A stretch of 64,000 nt of DNA from Siphonodentalium dalli (taxonomy: Eukaryota > Mollusca > Scaphopoda > Gadilida > Siphonodentaliidae). Shown in pieces: positions 1-12,167 of the stretch (position 1 is its first letter; every line of letters begins with the position of its first letter). A program made the translations under genes and the position numbers. The notes beneath the pieces are model-generated. The model searched no databases. It had not been told where the DNA came from and saw only the letters and a list, made by a program, of their open reading frames with translations. Where the stretch lies: positions 254,698,484 through 254,762,483 of the forward strand of contig CP136064.1 in assembly GCA_032622095.1 (NCBI GenBank). The letters run 5' to 3'.

Positions 1-670
1 ATAACTGGATGGAAGAATCCATTTAGGATATAAAGGGTTAATTGTGAGACCAAATATGTTCACAGAGTCCCAGATTTCTTATTTTAATTGTTGTTTTTTT
101 CTCAAATATAAACGGATTTGTATGATTTAAGATGTTCAGACACAAGAGAATAGAATGGCGGCCGAATTCATGTCTTTTCAGAATGAATTTTATTTTGTTC
201 AGTCAACAAACATCCGTCGCCAGGCACATTGTTGGACAGTACCGGCATGTTGTGTTGGTGTGTTCGTATTTTCCCTTGAGGTGTGGCCGCCAAAGTTGCA
301 TTTTTAGCATTATGGAGAAAGAAACATAACATCTGGCATACGCTGGTTTAAACCGAGGAATTTGTTTAAACAGGGTTAAATTTATATTTTATTGCATGTT
401 ACGAATCTCTTCAATATATTAAAACCACATGGCGGTTTGCGCTCCAAAATACTCATACAATACGCTTTTGAATGTTTCCCGGTATCGAAATCGCTCGATA
501 AATAATGATTTTCCTTTCTACGAGGACTGTATGTCCCAACAAATCGCATGCATTGAAGTCATAAAAAAAGTCAAATCGAACGCGATGTTAGGGTCCGAAC
601 AAAAACTGTAACATTCGTGTTCATTAGAATTCTTTAGTTGGAAACGGAATGTCCGGAAAAGGTATATTGA
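1..670. other. Non-coding stretch, nothing recognised
   Basis: Short open frames only, without coding character, splice context or recognisable motif. I see no repeat structure here before the foldback element that begins near 672. Confidence 0.5.
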
Positions 671-671
671 G

Positions 672-1000
672 GATCTCACATGAGTTTCTATTTTATACGG
701 AATTTATCAACCGAGTTCACTAAATTCGATTTGAGCCGAGGTTTACCGAGGCTCAAATCGAATTTAGAGGACGACGAGGTTGATAAATTACGTATAAAAT
801 AGGACGAGTGTGAGATACCTTTTATCACATGATCAAATAAACCCGAAGCAACGCGAAATATTCATCGAAAACAACAATCATAAACTACAGCGATCGCAAG
901 TTATTCGAAGAACGCCGTGACGTCATCGCACGCGCTGATATTAAACGTGTCTATTACCGATAATTATGAAACTGCTTTTATGGCCAAATTATGTGATAAA
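672..1000 (+). mobile_element. Foldback MITE family 1, copy 1
   Basis: The left half folds back on itself. A segment reading TATTTTATACGGAATTTATC, then ACTAAATTCGATTTGAGCC, is followed within about 70 bp by its reverse complement, ending in ACGTATAAAATA near 810. The right half is non-palindromic, with GTGACGTCATCGCACGCG near 918, and ends in ATGTGATAAA. Related copies lie at about 10400-10926 (opposite orientation), 22302-22617 (same) and 49254-49577 (opposite). Four dispersed copies with conserved ends show a non-autonomous mobile element. No transposase is present, so the superfamily is not assigned. Confidence 0.8.
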
Positions 1001-1429
1001 TTGCGTTATCATAATAAGAAACTACGTTGTATTTAAAAAATTCAAGAACTGAATGCTTTCTCTTCGTTTTAATCATCAACACATTTTAGTACCATAAACA
1101 TTACAGTTTGACGACCGCTCTATATTGTTCCATGGTTCACATATGCCATTTCTACACGACAGCTGCCTAATACAACGAACCTGTACCAACGAAACGATCT
1201 CAAATTGATCGAAAAATATAAGGAAAAACCACTGATTTCCGCGATATATCGACGAATTTGCTCTGAAATCTTCCCCGTAGACGGTAGGTATATGTTTCAG
1301 GATACCTCGTACAATATTATGTATGCACAAGTTTGGAGTTCCAACAAACCATGTTCATGTAGGAATAATCGCATTCAACATAACGCCCAATACAAGATAT
1401 GATTAATTACTCATTACAACACCCTTGAG

Positions 1430-1685
1430 TAAGGGTCCCCGGTGGTCCAGTCGGTATTGGTAGTCCCCTAGCACACCACATGCCGTCCAGCGCTGACGCA
1501 GTTGGTTCGAACCACGGCATGCGCGGATTCGTGATCCACGCAAAGGGAGTTTAATCACATTCGTCTATCTTGGCAAGTTCCTTTTTTTTTCCTAAGTTGA
1601 TTTCCAGATGTCGGTGGTTTCTGCACGCAGAGGAGTGATTTTAACCCTCTGTTTTGCCTACGACTTGATATACCAACCAACCAAG
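1430..1685 (+). mobile_element. tRNA-derived SINE-like element
   Basis: TGGTCCAGTCGG at 1443-1454 is a perfect match to the RNA polymerase III A box (TRGYNNARNNGG). GGTTCGAACC at 1504-1513 matches the B box. Between and after them the sequence does not fold into a plausible cloverleaf, so this is not a functional tRNA gene. A GC-richer body follows, then a T-run and a short ACCA-type tail near 1672-1683. This layout (tRNA-related head, unrelated body, simple 3' tail) is that of a SINE. The 61-bp box spacing is somewhat long. The exact ends are uncertain. Confidence 0.6.
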
Positions 1686-1689
1686 AAAG

Positions 1690-2120
1690 ATACTAGTTGG
1701 CATGATGATCGTAGATCAAAGGGATACTGTTGATATGATGAATCGTATTTTTTTGTCATTTTGAGATGTTCGGTTAAACCGAGCGATTTGGACAAAAGTC
1801 AGTGTCTGTATGAAATATTCAGGAACATGTATATTTTTTAATATGTTAGTAATGGCGATGATCATTTTGGCAAAACTACAGTGATAGTCATCTCAATTAT
1901 GGTCGTTGTCCAACAACCACCACTGTTCACAACAACCACCACTGTTCAGATCATCGAAACACCGCGAAAATTACAACTTGAAAAAAAAAGGATAACGGTA
2001 CTTGTTCGAAACATCTTCACTTTGATCTACCAGGATCATATCAGTATCACCCAACGTCATGTAGTAAATTAGCATCAGCACTTAACCGGGATGGGTCAAC
2101 CGGATTTTACAGTCACCGGA
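1690..2120. other. Non-coding stretch, nothing recognised
   Basis: No gene or organised repeat is visible, apart from a short direct repeat of CAACCACCACTGTTCA near 1910-1945. Confidence 0.4.
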
Positions 2121-2124
2121 GACC

Positions 2125-2775
2125 CACAAAATCGAATTATTGATATCACTAAATGTTTTGTGATATCAATAATTCGATTTTGTGATATAAAAAAATGAAT
2201 TTACGATATCACAAATTTGAATTAGTTATATCATAAAATCATACCGTGTTATCATAAAATATTCAAAGATATCATATAGTTTTGCTATCGTATCTTCATT
2301 TAGTGATATCATAAAGTGTGTTATTGATATCAGTAAATTGGTAATAAATAGAATAACGGCGCCCCGTGAATCCGTGAATCAGTAATATCATAACGTCGAA
2401 TATGGGATATAATAAAATAACTAGTATGTATTGAGATCACAAAATGTACATATTATATCACTAATTTGAATTAGTGATATCATAGCATAAGTTTAAGATA
2501 TCATAAAATCGAATATTTGATATCACAAAATAGAAATGCATTTAGTAATATAACTAAATAGTCATTTTATCCGAATTATTGATAGCACAAAATGAATATA
2601 TGAGATCACAAACTGGAATAAGTGATATTACAAAAATTAATATATGAAATCATAAAATCTAATATGTGATATCACTAAATGCTTACAATTTTATGATATC
2701 ATAAATTCGATTTTGTGATATCATATATTCATTTTTTTATATTATAAAATTAATTATTGTTATCATAAAATAGGT
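2125..2775. repeat. Degenerate GATATC-centred AT-rich tandem repeat
   Basis: About 650 bp built from diverged units of roughly 30 bp that contain GTGATATCA or TGATATCAC palindromes separated by AAAATCGAATT-like spacers. The unit is palindromic, so it occurs in both orientations. A fold such as AATTATTGATATCA facing TGATATCAATAATT occurs near 2136-2176. Confidence 0.75.
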
Positions 2776-2882
2776 AATAAATAGAAGAACGGCGCCCCAT
2801 AAAAAAAATACGTGTGTTGAGATAACTACCAGTACTAATGTACATATATCACATGAAACGCACGTGTCGTGTAAGTTTATAC

Positions 2883-2961
2883 CTTCGTATAATGCGAGTA
2901 ATGTCACAGGAACGAAAACGCCAGTTAGAATCAACCAGAGACGAAGACATCCGAACATCAT
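2883..2961 (-). CDS. Candidate first exon encoding a signal peptide
   Basis: On the minus strand an ATG opens 26 codons that read as a classical signal peptide: a short N-region containing one Arg, then a long Leu/Val/Ile/Thr hydrophobic core (residues about 8-23), then a polar end. The frame runs directly into a GTATAA donor at 2882-2877, leaving phase 1. This is the phase used by the Cys-rich mucin exons elsewhere in this window. Any partner exons would lie to the left, and none is visible in the 2.1-2.8 kb repeat. A chance hydrophobic frame is possible. No function is assigned. Confidence 0.3.
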
Positions 2962-3124
2962 TAATTCTGTCCAGCAAATAAAGTTTCTAGAACACTTATT
3001 TCAGTACGGGTGTTCATCTATTTTCCTGGATACACAATGTAGCTGTCAATCATGTCAACGCGACCCATTGCTTTATAATTGGATTTATCAACGCCCCCTT
3101 CTGGGCCCGTCGATTTTTAAATAA

Positions 3125-4200
3125 TAAAGCTATTCATTGCAATTCCTATGTTCTGTTTCGGTGATTGCTGGATAAGAGTGCTCGCTTAATTGTTACGAGA
3201 CTCAAATTGCCCACAATGACTTTGCACAATGAAGTGAACGACAGAAAAAACTACATTGTTGTAATTCCACTGAAAAGAGTAGCATGACTACTGTTTAATT
3301 GTCACATCTGTTCCAATCCATTAAAGTGTAGATATTGCGTAGAAGGAATGTTTACACTATTTGAGTTTAATTTTACTCTTTCTTAAACACTTTATTTAGC
3401 TATACAAAATGTGTAGTATTCATTATACATAAACAATACAGTTTATTGCACTTATGTATGGCTCATGGATCTGCACTTTAAAGTGTAGATTCTCCACAAT
3501 GAATTTTGGGTTACAAAATGGTCTTATATCTACACTTTAAAATATTGACGTTTTGGATTCAGATTCTGAAACTGTCGATATGTCTTATTGCAGTTCGCGA
3601 CAAAACGCTCCCACTTACAGTAATTGTAATATTCCCCGTATGCCGCCCCACTTAGAGGGGTAAGAATCCACCAATGTCGCACCCTGTTTTGCGGTGTGTG
3701 CATCCCATGAGGTGTGGTGTAGGAGTCCTGGAGGTACTAGGGCTGTCGTATCACGTGAGGCATCGATACGGACACGGCATAGATCATGTCTTCTTTTGTC
3801 CTACACCCCTTCAAGACGGGTGTTTGAGTTGACGCGACTCAAACAATCTGCTATATCCCGTTGTCGGTGTGAATTTCTCCAAAGTTACCTAATTTCAACA
3901 CAACATGGAGCATATTTCAAAAATATTTCGATTATGTCTATATGTTATTAATTGGTTGTTTCCATGTTGGTCGAGTTATGAGGGCGATGTATGTCGTATT
4001 GGCATGAGGCCGCAGATCTGCAATCTATTTTCCATCGACCCAATATTCTTTGCCGATCGAGTTAAATACGTATTATGTCATTTACGTTAGCGCTTTTCTA
4101 CGTATTGGCCGACTTTGTTACTTATTGGCCTTGTTTTTCACTTATTTTCCGACTTTTGTTACTTATGATGTGGGCAGCTTTCGAATTATTGCGGCCGATA
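3125..4200. other. Non-coding stretch with minor repeats
   Basis: 3290-3560 contains scattered CACTTTA/TAAAGTG motifs in both orientations. 3600-3870 is GC-richer than its surroundings and may be an old repeat, but I do not recognise it. 4083-4165 has about four degenerate 25-27 bp units with the core TTACTTATTGGCCGACTTT. The open frame at 3694-3951 has no recognisable domain. Confidence 0.4.
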
Positions 4201-4202
4201 GC

Positions 4203-5336
4203 CTATAGCTAATTAATTATCAGGAAGGCTATATATTAATTATCGACGTTATGAGGTAGGCTATATATTAATTATCGACGTTATGAGGTAGGCTATGTAT
4301 TAATTATCGACGATATCATGTAGGCTATATATTAATTATCGTCGTTATCAGGTAGGCTATATATTAATTGTCGACGTTATCAGGTAGGCTATATATTAAT
4401 TATTGACGTTATCAGGTAGGCTATATATTAATTATCGACTTTATCAGGTAGGCTATATATTAATTATCGACGTTATCAGGTAGGTCATATATTACTTATC
4501 GACGTTATCAGGTAGACTATATATTAGTTATCGACGTTATCAGGTAGGCTATATATTATCGACGTTATAAGGTAGGCTATATATTAATTATCGACGTTAT
4601 CAGGTAGGCTATATATTAATTATTGACGTTATCAGGTAGGCTATACATTAGTTATCGACTTCATCAGGTAGGCTATATATGAATTATCGACGTTAGCAGA
4701 TCGGCTATATATTAATTATCGACGTTATCAGGTAGGCTATATATAAATTATCGACGTTTTAAGGTAGGCTGTATGTTAATTATTGACGCTATCAGGTAGG
4801 CTATATATTAGTTATCGACGTTATCAGGTAGACTATATATTAAGTATCGACGTTATCGGGTATGCTATATATTCATTATCGACGTTATCAGGTACGCTAT
4901 ATATTAATTATCGACGTTATCATGTAGGCTATATATTATTTATAGACGTTATCAGGTATGCTATATATATATTAATTATCGACGTTATCAGGTAGGCTAT
5001 ATATTAATTATCGACGTGATCAGGTAGGCTATATATTATCGACGTTATAAGGTATGCTATATATTATCGACGTTATCACGTAAGCTATATATTATCGATG
5101 TTATCAGGTATGCTATATATTAATTATCGACGTTATCATGTAGGCTATATATTATTTATAGACGTTATCAGGTATGCTATATATATATTAATTATCGACG
5201 TTATCAGGTAGGCTATATATTAATTATCGACGTGATCAGGTAGGCTATATATTATCGACGTTATAAGGTATGCTATATATTATCGACGTTATCACGTAAG
5301 CTATATATTATCGACGTTATCAGGGCTATATTTTAA
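4203..5336. repeat. 32-bp tandem satellite, about 35 copies
   Basis: The unit contains TTATCGACGTTATCAGGT followed by AGGCTATATATTAA. Several units are shortened by about 4-5 bp, joining ATATATTATCGACG directly. A higher-order duplication of 216 bp is visible: the variant string with CATGTAGGCT and TTTATAGACG occurs at about 4921 and again at 5137. The small open frame inside it is a repeat artefact. Confidence 0.95.
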
Positions 5337-5339
5337 GTC

Positions 5340-7540
5340 GGGTCGTTATCGATAGTACTGGAGCGTAGATGACTTGGTGTTATGAGAAAAGTGTCGCACA
5401 AAAGTACAATTCTACGAAATTTGTATTCGCATATTAGGACCCGTGTAATTATTTGCGTTTTCTGCATCATCACGAGGTAATAAAATAAGCTCTTTGTGAG
5501 ACAACCACTGCGTAAAAAATATTTGTGGCGCTAAGTGGCGTCGGCGTCTTGCGTGCAAAGTACTTATTTCTATCACATTCATATCGCTGTCATTTAATTT
5601 GTTGATGAACGCACCAGTTGTGAACTATAAATGAGTTAGATTCAGGAATAGGGGGTTATTTGGTTAATCTAAACTCAGTAATCTAACTAATTTATTTACT
5701 ATCCGACGGTCTGATTCGCTGTGATACCAGCAAAACACATTTACTTCCCCATTTATGACCTTAATACCTAAAAGCCCCGCCGGTCGCCACCAACTTAACC
5801 CTTAACATTCAAATTTTGTGGAAACCCAACCGGCAACACAATTAATATTACCCGGTTTGATATATTTCTCAGCTAAATAACCTTGGACAAACAATTCCAT
5901 CCAGTTGTGCATATTTGGATGCTTATGTAGTTTAATTTTTTATATATTGATTCAAGATTACGTAACGAAAAGAAAAGACTCTGGCACATTTGCCTGGTAA
6001 AAGTTATCAAAATGTTCATGACATTTTTCATAGATGGAACTCTTTTCCATATAAAATGTATCTCAGTTGTGTAAGAACTTGTGGAATTCCTGAAATCTCA
6101 CTACGAATGTAGTTAACCGTTAGACGTGTGTAGGTTAGATCTCACTGCGCGTGTAGTCATTGTAGTGAACCGTTGGGTATGTATGTTAGATTTCACGACA
6201 CATGTGGTGAACCGTTTGGCATGTCTATGTTCGAGGTAGTTTGTCGTTCCCATCCTAGTATAATACAACCCTCTACAACGATTTGGCTGCAAATTGCCAG
6301 GCAAAATATGTGAGTCAAGACTTATCTAGAATAGTATACTCGTACGTTGACATTCCTGTTCATCATTGTGTAGATAGGTATTTCTGGGACCGACTCATAT
6401 AATATAAAGCTGAGTAAGTGAACAGAACTTGCTCATTATTACAAAAACAATTACTCATCTTTGTGATGAAAACAACTTTTGATTTCGGGATTACTGCATG
6501 TTTCTGCCACTGTAAATTGTATCTTGTCGGTATATTCTTCAATAGTTTACTTGTCATCCACTGTTGCAGCATGGAATCGAAAAGTGTTATCAGCATTATA
6601 ACGAACCAATGCCGGAAGCTTTGGGTCGTATATAGACTATATCTGATTTTTGTCACCAATTATTATCTGATACGACGCTGTTGTTTTGAATTTCGGGAAC
6701 GCGAATGTCGCACAGTAGATAGGTGGGCTTAAAGCATAAATGTCGTAATCGGCTGTCAAGAGGCTAACCCAAATCAGTCGACGTGCAACATTCTCCTATT
6801 TATATAAACGTCGTAAAATCATTTATTTGTTTTTATTTATAAGGGAAAGTAGGTCCCTAATTAATTTATAACGGGTCTACTCCGGCACTCCACTGGATCA
6901 AATCATCGGACCCTAGGAAGTTTTAATATTTTTTTTTAAATAAACTAAAATCACCACAACTCAACACGATCTACGTGTATCTCACAGCAGTTGATTAATA
7001 CTGCCTGGTTCTGTAGAGACTATACCGTGCGAAATGAGATAATATTTAATATGGATTTGATTGTTATCATAAGTCTGCATACTTTCATGCATCCGATAAT
7101 CCATATATATATCCTATTTTCTTGAATAGAATGAAAACACATACTTATGAACAAAGCAGAAGATACCGGCATTCAGTTCCACGCGAACTCGGTCAATGGT
7201 GAAAGTTACACGATGACGTTGTTTGTCGACTATCGTTGAAATCGACATGATGACATGTTATACATGAATGAAATGAACATCCTGAGTATCTGAAGCGGAG
7301 AGCTCCCCAGCAGGCCAAGTAAAAGGGCCTATAATGGTTAGTTTCAGTTCCATGCACTCTCGACAACATATATAACTAGTTATAATTACCCCCACCAAAC
7401 ATAAGCCTTATGCATGTGAATCTTATTAGGTGTGAATCTATACATTGATTTTGACCAGAATTGTTTTAAACGCTACATGCAGAAACCCGTATGTGATTGT
7501 TTTAGCTTTGGTTCGTTAATTACGCTTGCGTATGATCATA
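5340..7540. other. Non-coding stretch with a small tandem repeat
   Basis: No gene is recognised. 6095-6230 holds three diverged copies of a 45-50 bp unit with the core ATCTCAC...GTGTAG...GAACCGTT. The two overlapping frames near 6363-6732 on opposite strands show no domain and are probably chance. Confidence 0.45.
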
Positions 7541-7951
7541 TTAACCCTTTACCCAACAAACCGGCCAAAACCGGCCAAATAAAGCTTCAACAGCCTAAAA
7601 TATCTTTGGTCTGTCTCAATAAAACCATACAAATATGGATATCATTGGAACCGGCTCATTAACCACATTGTGATAGTTACAGTTATGCCCTGTGCCAATG
7701 CATTCTCTTATATATGCGAGTCGACCATAGGTCGCCTCGCATATATAAGAGAATGCATTGGCCTAAAAAAAAATCTTTTTTTAACACTTTTTACCATTTT
7801 TTCTTACATTCTTTAACAATTTTATAATTTTTAATGTGTTAAGCCAATGCATTCTCTTATATATGCGAGGCGACCTATGGTCGACTCGCATATATAAGAG
7901 AATGCATTGGCACAGGGTAAAAAAAATCCCGACTGTTGGGTAAAGGGTTAA
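7541..7951. mobile_element. PiggyBac-like MITE with TTAA target duplication
   Basis: TTAA at 7541-7544 is followed by the terminal inverted repeat CCCTTTACCCAACA (7545-7558). Its exact reverse complement is at 7934-7947, followed by TTAA at 7948-7951. The TTAA duplication and CCC-starting terminal repeats are the known signature of piggyBac elements. There is no room for a transposase, so the element is non-autonomous. A second palindromic element (7688-7917) is nested inside. Confidence 0.8.
7688..7917. mobile_element. Double-hairpin foldback element, family 2, intact copy
   Basis: The terminal inverted repeat CCCTGTGCCAATGC/GCATTGGCACAGGG encloses two 69-nt hairpins (7694-7762 and 7843-7911). 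Each hairpin is itself a near-perfect palindrome, with arms of about 30 bp meeting at CGACCATAGGTCG. The two hairpins are reverse complements of each other and are separated by an 80-bp AT-rich spacer. The same element occurs, degraded, at 22986-23312. Confidence 0.85.
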
Positions 7952-8058
7952 TTGAAACAACGATGGGCGATCTAGGCAAGGTTAGTCACCGTGGTTGAGA
8001 ATGGCCTGTTCCGCATCATATCTTCTATTGTTGTGCGACGTTAGTCATGCTTACAAAA

Positions 8059-8405
8059 TTCATCATCAACATCATCATCATCATCATCACCATCATCATT
8101 ATCTTAATCGTCGTCACCATCATCATCTTCATAATCATCAGCACCGTCATCATCATCTTCAACATCCCCACCATCATCACCATCGTCCTCATCATCATCA
8201 CCGTCATAATCATCGTCGTCTGCATTATCAGCATCATCATCGTCGTCGTCCTCCTCATCACCATCTTAATCGTCGCCGTCCTCACTATCATCGTCACCAT
8301 CTTCAGCATCATCATCGTTGTCATCATCATCTTCATCATTGTAATCACCACGGCCGCCGTCGTCATCATCAACATCTTCATATGTGGTTGTCATCATCAT
8401 CATCG
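8059..8405. repeat. Trinucleotide (CAT)n microsatellite
   Basis: About 350 bp of CAT/ATC repeat interrupted by CGT, CTT and CAC triplets. All six frames are largely open, giving His-rich, Ile-rich and Met-rich translations. No start context, splice site or domain supports coding. Confidence 0.9.
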
Positions 8406-8409
8406 ATGT

Positions 8410-10399
8410 GAATAGCTAAAATGTTAACAAGGGAAGCACAGCCTAACCCATATCATGATATAGTGAGTGTGGTATGTAATGTGTGCATACACTGTAACGT
8501 ATTCAATAAACTATATAAGGGTATGTCAAAAGACCATAACTACCAAGTACATGTAAAATAGATTGATTTTGTTCTTATTTTCATTAGTAATAACTCCAAT
8601 AATGGAACTGATTTTCACACAAAAATAATTTAATTGGCGAGGGAATACGGGCGCGTTTGTCGCTCTATTTTGGTCCTCGTTTTCTATGACCAGTTTATTA
8701 CTAGTTTAGTTACAGCTCGAATTCTTTCATTCTCGGTTTAGCAATAGTGGTTGACGGACGCCGAGATTTTAAAACAAATTATTGTTCTCATACCCACCCA
8801 CCCTTCAGATGTGTATTTCATATTCGAACATAAATGTAACTCGACATTCTAACACACCACTCAGTTCCAATTACACCCCTTTACATTGTGCCAATTTGTA
8901 GGAGAATTTTTATTCGCAATATCTTTCATATTCAATTTTCTCTAATCCAAGTTCTTACAAGTAGTTGTATATAACAAAATGCCTTTGAGTTGTATGCAAT
9001 AGGTATTTGTATACTCATCTTTATTAAAGTTTATTTTCCCTTTTGTTTCTTCTGACATAATTTTAGTTCCCATTTTCTGCACAGCGGATTTGAACCTTGA
9101 TATTTTTCTTAATTTCTTTGAGTGTGAAGTTGTATGATGTTATTTGGTTTATTGCTATATGTTTGTCAAGTTGTCGTGTAATTCGTCTTTCGCCCAATTT
9201 TGCAAAACAAAAGCCTCAATACAGTATTATATAGTTTAGAAGTGTTCACCCATGTACAAGCCCTCCCTTAACAATTATAGTTTGCATATTCGTCATGTAA
9301 ATAGTACTGTAACAGTGGCACTACCGACCAAAGTCTACCCAAGCCGATTTAATCAAAACTTGACATTCAACATCGGACAAATGCAAAGCATTGAACAATA
9401 TTCTGTGGGTCTAAAATATTTTAACTTAATACTCGATCAGCAAAGTTTCTTGACAAATCACTTTTTTCCACATAACAATGGTTTCCACACACAAAATATT
9501 CTTTCTCGGAGAGCTAGCAATAAATAATATAAGACCCAAGTGTATCTATTTCTCGATTTTCTTCTTTATGTTGATGTTTCCACATACTTTTGTGTATTAC
9601 ACATATACTCACTCAGAAGGCAGTGGGTCCCTTTAACATACAATTATCATTTAGTTCACATACGTAATATGAATCGCACGTGACACGTAGTGGAGCAATC
9701 ACACAGCATGCTGTGCCTCAAGTTTGCCTTTTATCGGCGACATAATGCTAAGAATAATTTATGTAACATCATGCAGTGGTCACGACGGAGACGACATGAC
9801 AACTTGATAAGACGTGTCGTGGATTGTTCAATTTTGTCTGTATTCTGCCTACAAAACCAAAATGACGTCAGAAACCATGTCATGACGTGTTCATTTTTCG
9901 TTTTCATTAAGCTATCAACGAAATTGGTCTAAATGAAATGAATAGGCCTAAATCACATGGGAATTCTTCGTAAGTTGTACTTTCATTTTCACCGCGATGC
10001 TCCATTCCCGATTCCGCGTTTTTGGAAATATCCACAATTTTGCTATCCGGAAGTCACTTGACAATTTCTCCAAAATCTATACCCGCGCTCTTGAAAAATC
10101 ACGGATGGACATAGACAAAATTATACGAGGTCATTCACCTGCCTTAGGTATAAGCACACTTGGTGGTTGCTATAAGTACGCTGTATGCATCCATGAACGA
10201 ACTAAAGTTAAACAGTACAACGTGAGAAATCAATGTTGGAAGTGATATACCACGGACATGACTACAGTTCAGTTAGTAGCCATTTATTAGGTTAATATAT
10301 TAAAAATGGTGGGTTGGATGATATGGGCTCTGGTTTGATTTCGTTGGCTACATTCAATGCTTTATTATTTATATTGAGAAATATAATTTTATATACATG
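8410..10399. other. Non-coding stretch, nothing recognised
   Basis: AT-rich sequence with short open frames (9252-9527, 9690-9932, 9997-10245). None has a recognisable motif or clear splice context. Confidence 0.45.
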
Positions 10400-10926
10400 T
10401 ATTTATCACATAATTAGCCCATAAACCCGGCATCATATACGTTAGTAAAACACACGTGTAATATCGCCACACACAGTGCCGTCAGAGTTCAGGGCAATGA
10501 TGTCGATGTCAATGCCGGAACTTTATTATTATGTTAATTAGAATATAATTATGATATTCGATTTATGTTGGGTTATTTAGTGTTGACTGTGAGACAAACG
10601 TGGCTGATAAGGGTGAACAATGTTGTCAACATAAAAAGACATTTAAAATGGAACTATATTTTTTCTTGAAGGTGTCTGTACTTTCTCTTTGGTTGTGATA
10701 ACGAAATCGATATTAATTCTGTTTTTAATTCCAACAGTTTCAAGATCATTTTTCCTTGCTAAAATGTGATTATATGATAAAATGGATCTCATATTCTTCG
10801 CAATTATATACGAAATGTATGAACCTCGTCCACTAAATTCGATTCGAGCCTCGCTAAAGCACGCCTCGAATCGAATTTAGTGCATTCTTAATAGATTCCG
10901 TATAAAATTGCGACTATTTAGAGATC
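10400..10926 (-). mobile_element. Foldback MITE family 1, copy 2 (diverged)
   Basis: The outer end TTTATCACATAATT at about 10402 and the segment ACACGTGTAATATCGCC match the reverse complement of the non-palindromic half of copy 1. The hairpin half follows at 10790-10926 with ACTAAATTCGATTCGAGCC facing CGAATCGAATTTAGT. The central portion is longer and more diverged than in the other copies, so this is an old or interrupted copy. Confidence 0.65.
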
Positions 10927-10929
10927 ATA

Positions 10930-12167
10930 TATATGTATGATAGCATATACATCGTTGTCATCGTTTTCATCGACACCAACACTACCATCGTCAGCATCAC
11001 CATTATCACCATCTATGAAGACTGTAATATAGTAAGAGAATGCACTGGCACCAGCGTAGCGCCCGTCATCAAATGGTCAAAAGTGAACGTAACTCAAAGA
11101 TTCGGGCCGTCACATTACTTTAAAACAGTCCCCGAAATGAACAATGGAACGTGTTATTGTTATTTTTTATTGAGAAAATAATAACAACAGGGTTGTAACA
11201 ATATTCACGTACTCACTCATCCATTCTCAATATCACATACAGACAGGCCCTCGATTCAAAACTACTGTAGTAGTTTCATTCAACGTAAAGCAGCTATTGA
11301 CATCGGTAGGGGTAGATACTAACAATCGACGCAGAATACTATATTTATCGGAAAGAGTGATACCATACGGTCACAATGATGTCATGTATGTTAATGTTTA
11401 TGTTAAACCACGCTGTGCAATTAAGAGTAACTGCACACTGTTTACGATAACGACACCGCCGTCACGTCACTAGGTCAAATGAGTTCGTTTTATTTTCAAT
11501 GTATGAAAACATTGTTAAAAATATTTTTTTCACATTAAATTACCGCTTTCGATTGACCACTCGTGTTGGCGTTCTGAACAAATAGGAGGTCTGCTACGAA
11601 ACAGACCGGTTTACTGCGACAAATGTTTCATTATATCACATGTATTTGATATTTTAGACAAGCGGGTAATTAACGCTTATACCCCCGCTATATCGAACAG
11701 TATAAGCAGTAATTATAATCTCTCCCTATACAAATTGCACTAGCTACTTTACGTCCAAGGAAACTTAGACTACTGCAATACTTGCGACACAGAACACAGT
11801 GGTAGTATTATACGTGTATACATACATCTGTTGAACATGAACATAACCTTATTACATATTAGGTTACATGCATTCGTCAATGAAACATTCAGTGCCACCG
11901 TTTTGAAATGTGAAAAAAACAAGATTCGATACAGATGCTTATTCAAAATTGAAGTACATATAATTGACAGCTGTATTAAATGTGAATACTCTACTTGATG
12001 TATCGAGGTGGCCCCAGAATACTCGAGAGAGGCGATTAATTCAATCGAAATGTCGACGTACATAATTATGCACAGTACCTATGATTCATCGGAAATTCCT
12101 AAGTATCAAGCAAGTAGTTCACATGCATGGACATGGGGGAATATAATAACACCATACAGAACAAAAA
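10930..12167. other. Non-coding stretch, nothing recognised
   Basis: A short CATC-rich run lies at about 10955-11015. Nothing else is organised. The frames at 10933-11181 and 11770-12063 lack domains. Confidence 0.4.

Noticed and set aside
1430-1560. A functional tRNA gene
   Set aside because: A and B boxes are good but spaced 61 bp apart, and the sequence does not fold into a cloverleaf. A SINE fits better.
7995-8415. His-rich, Ile-rich and Met-rich frames
   Set aside because: Translations of a CAT trinucleotide microsatellite in different frames.
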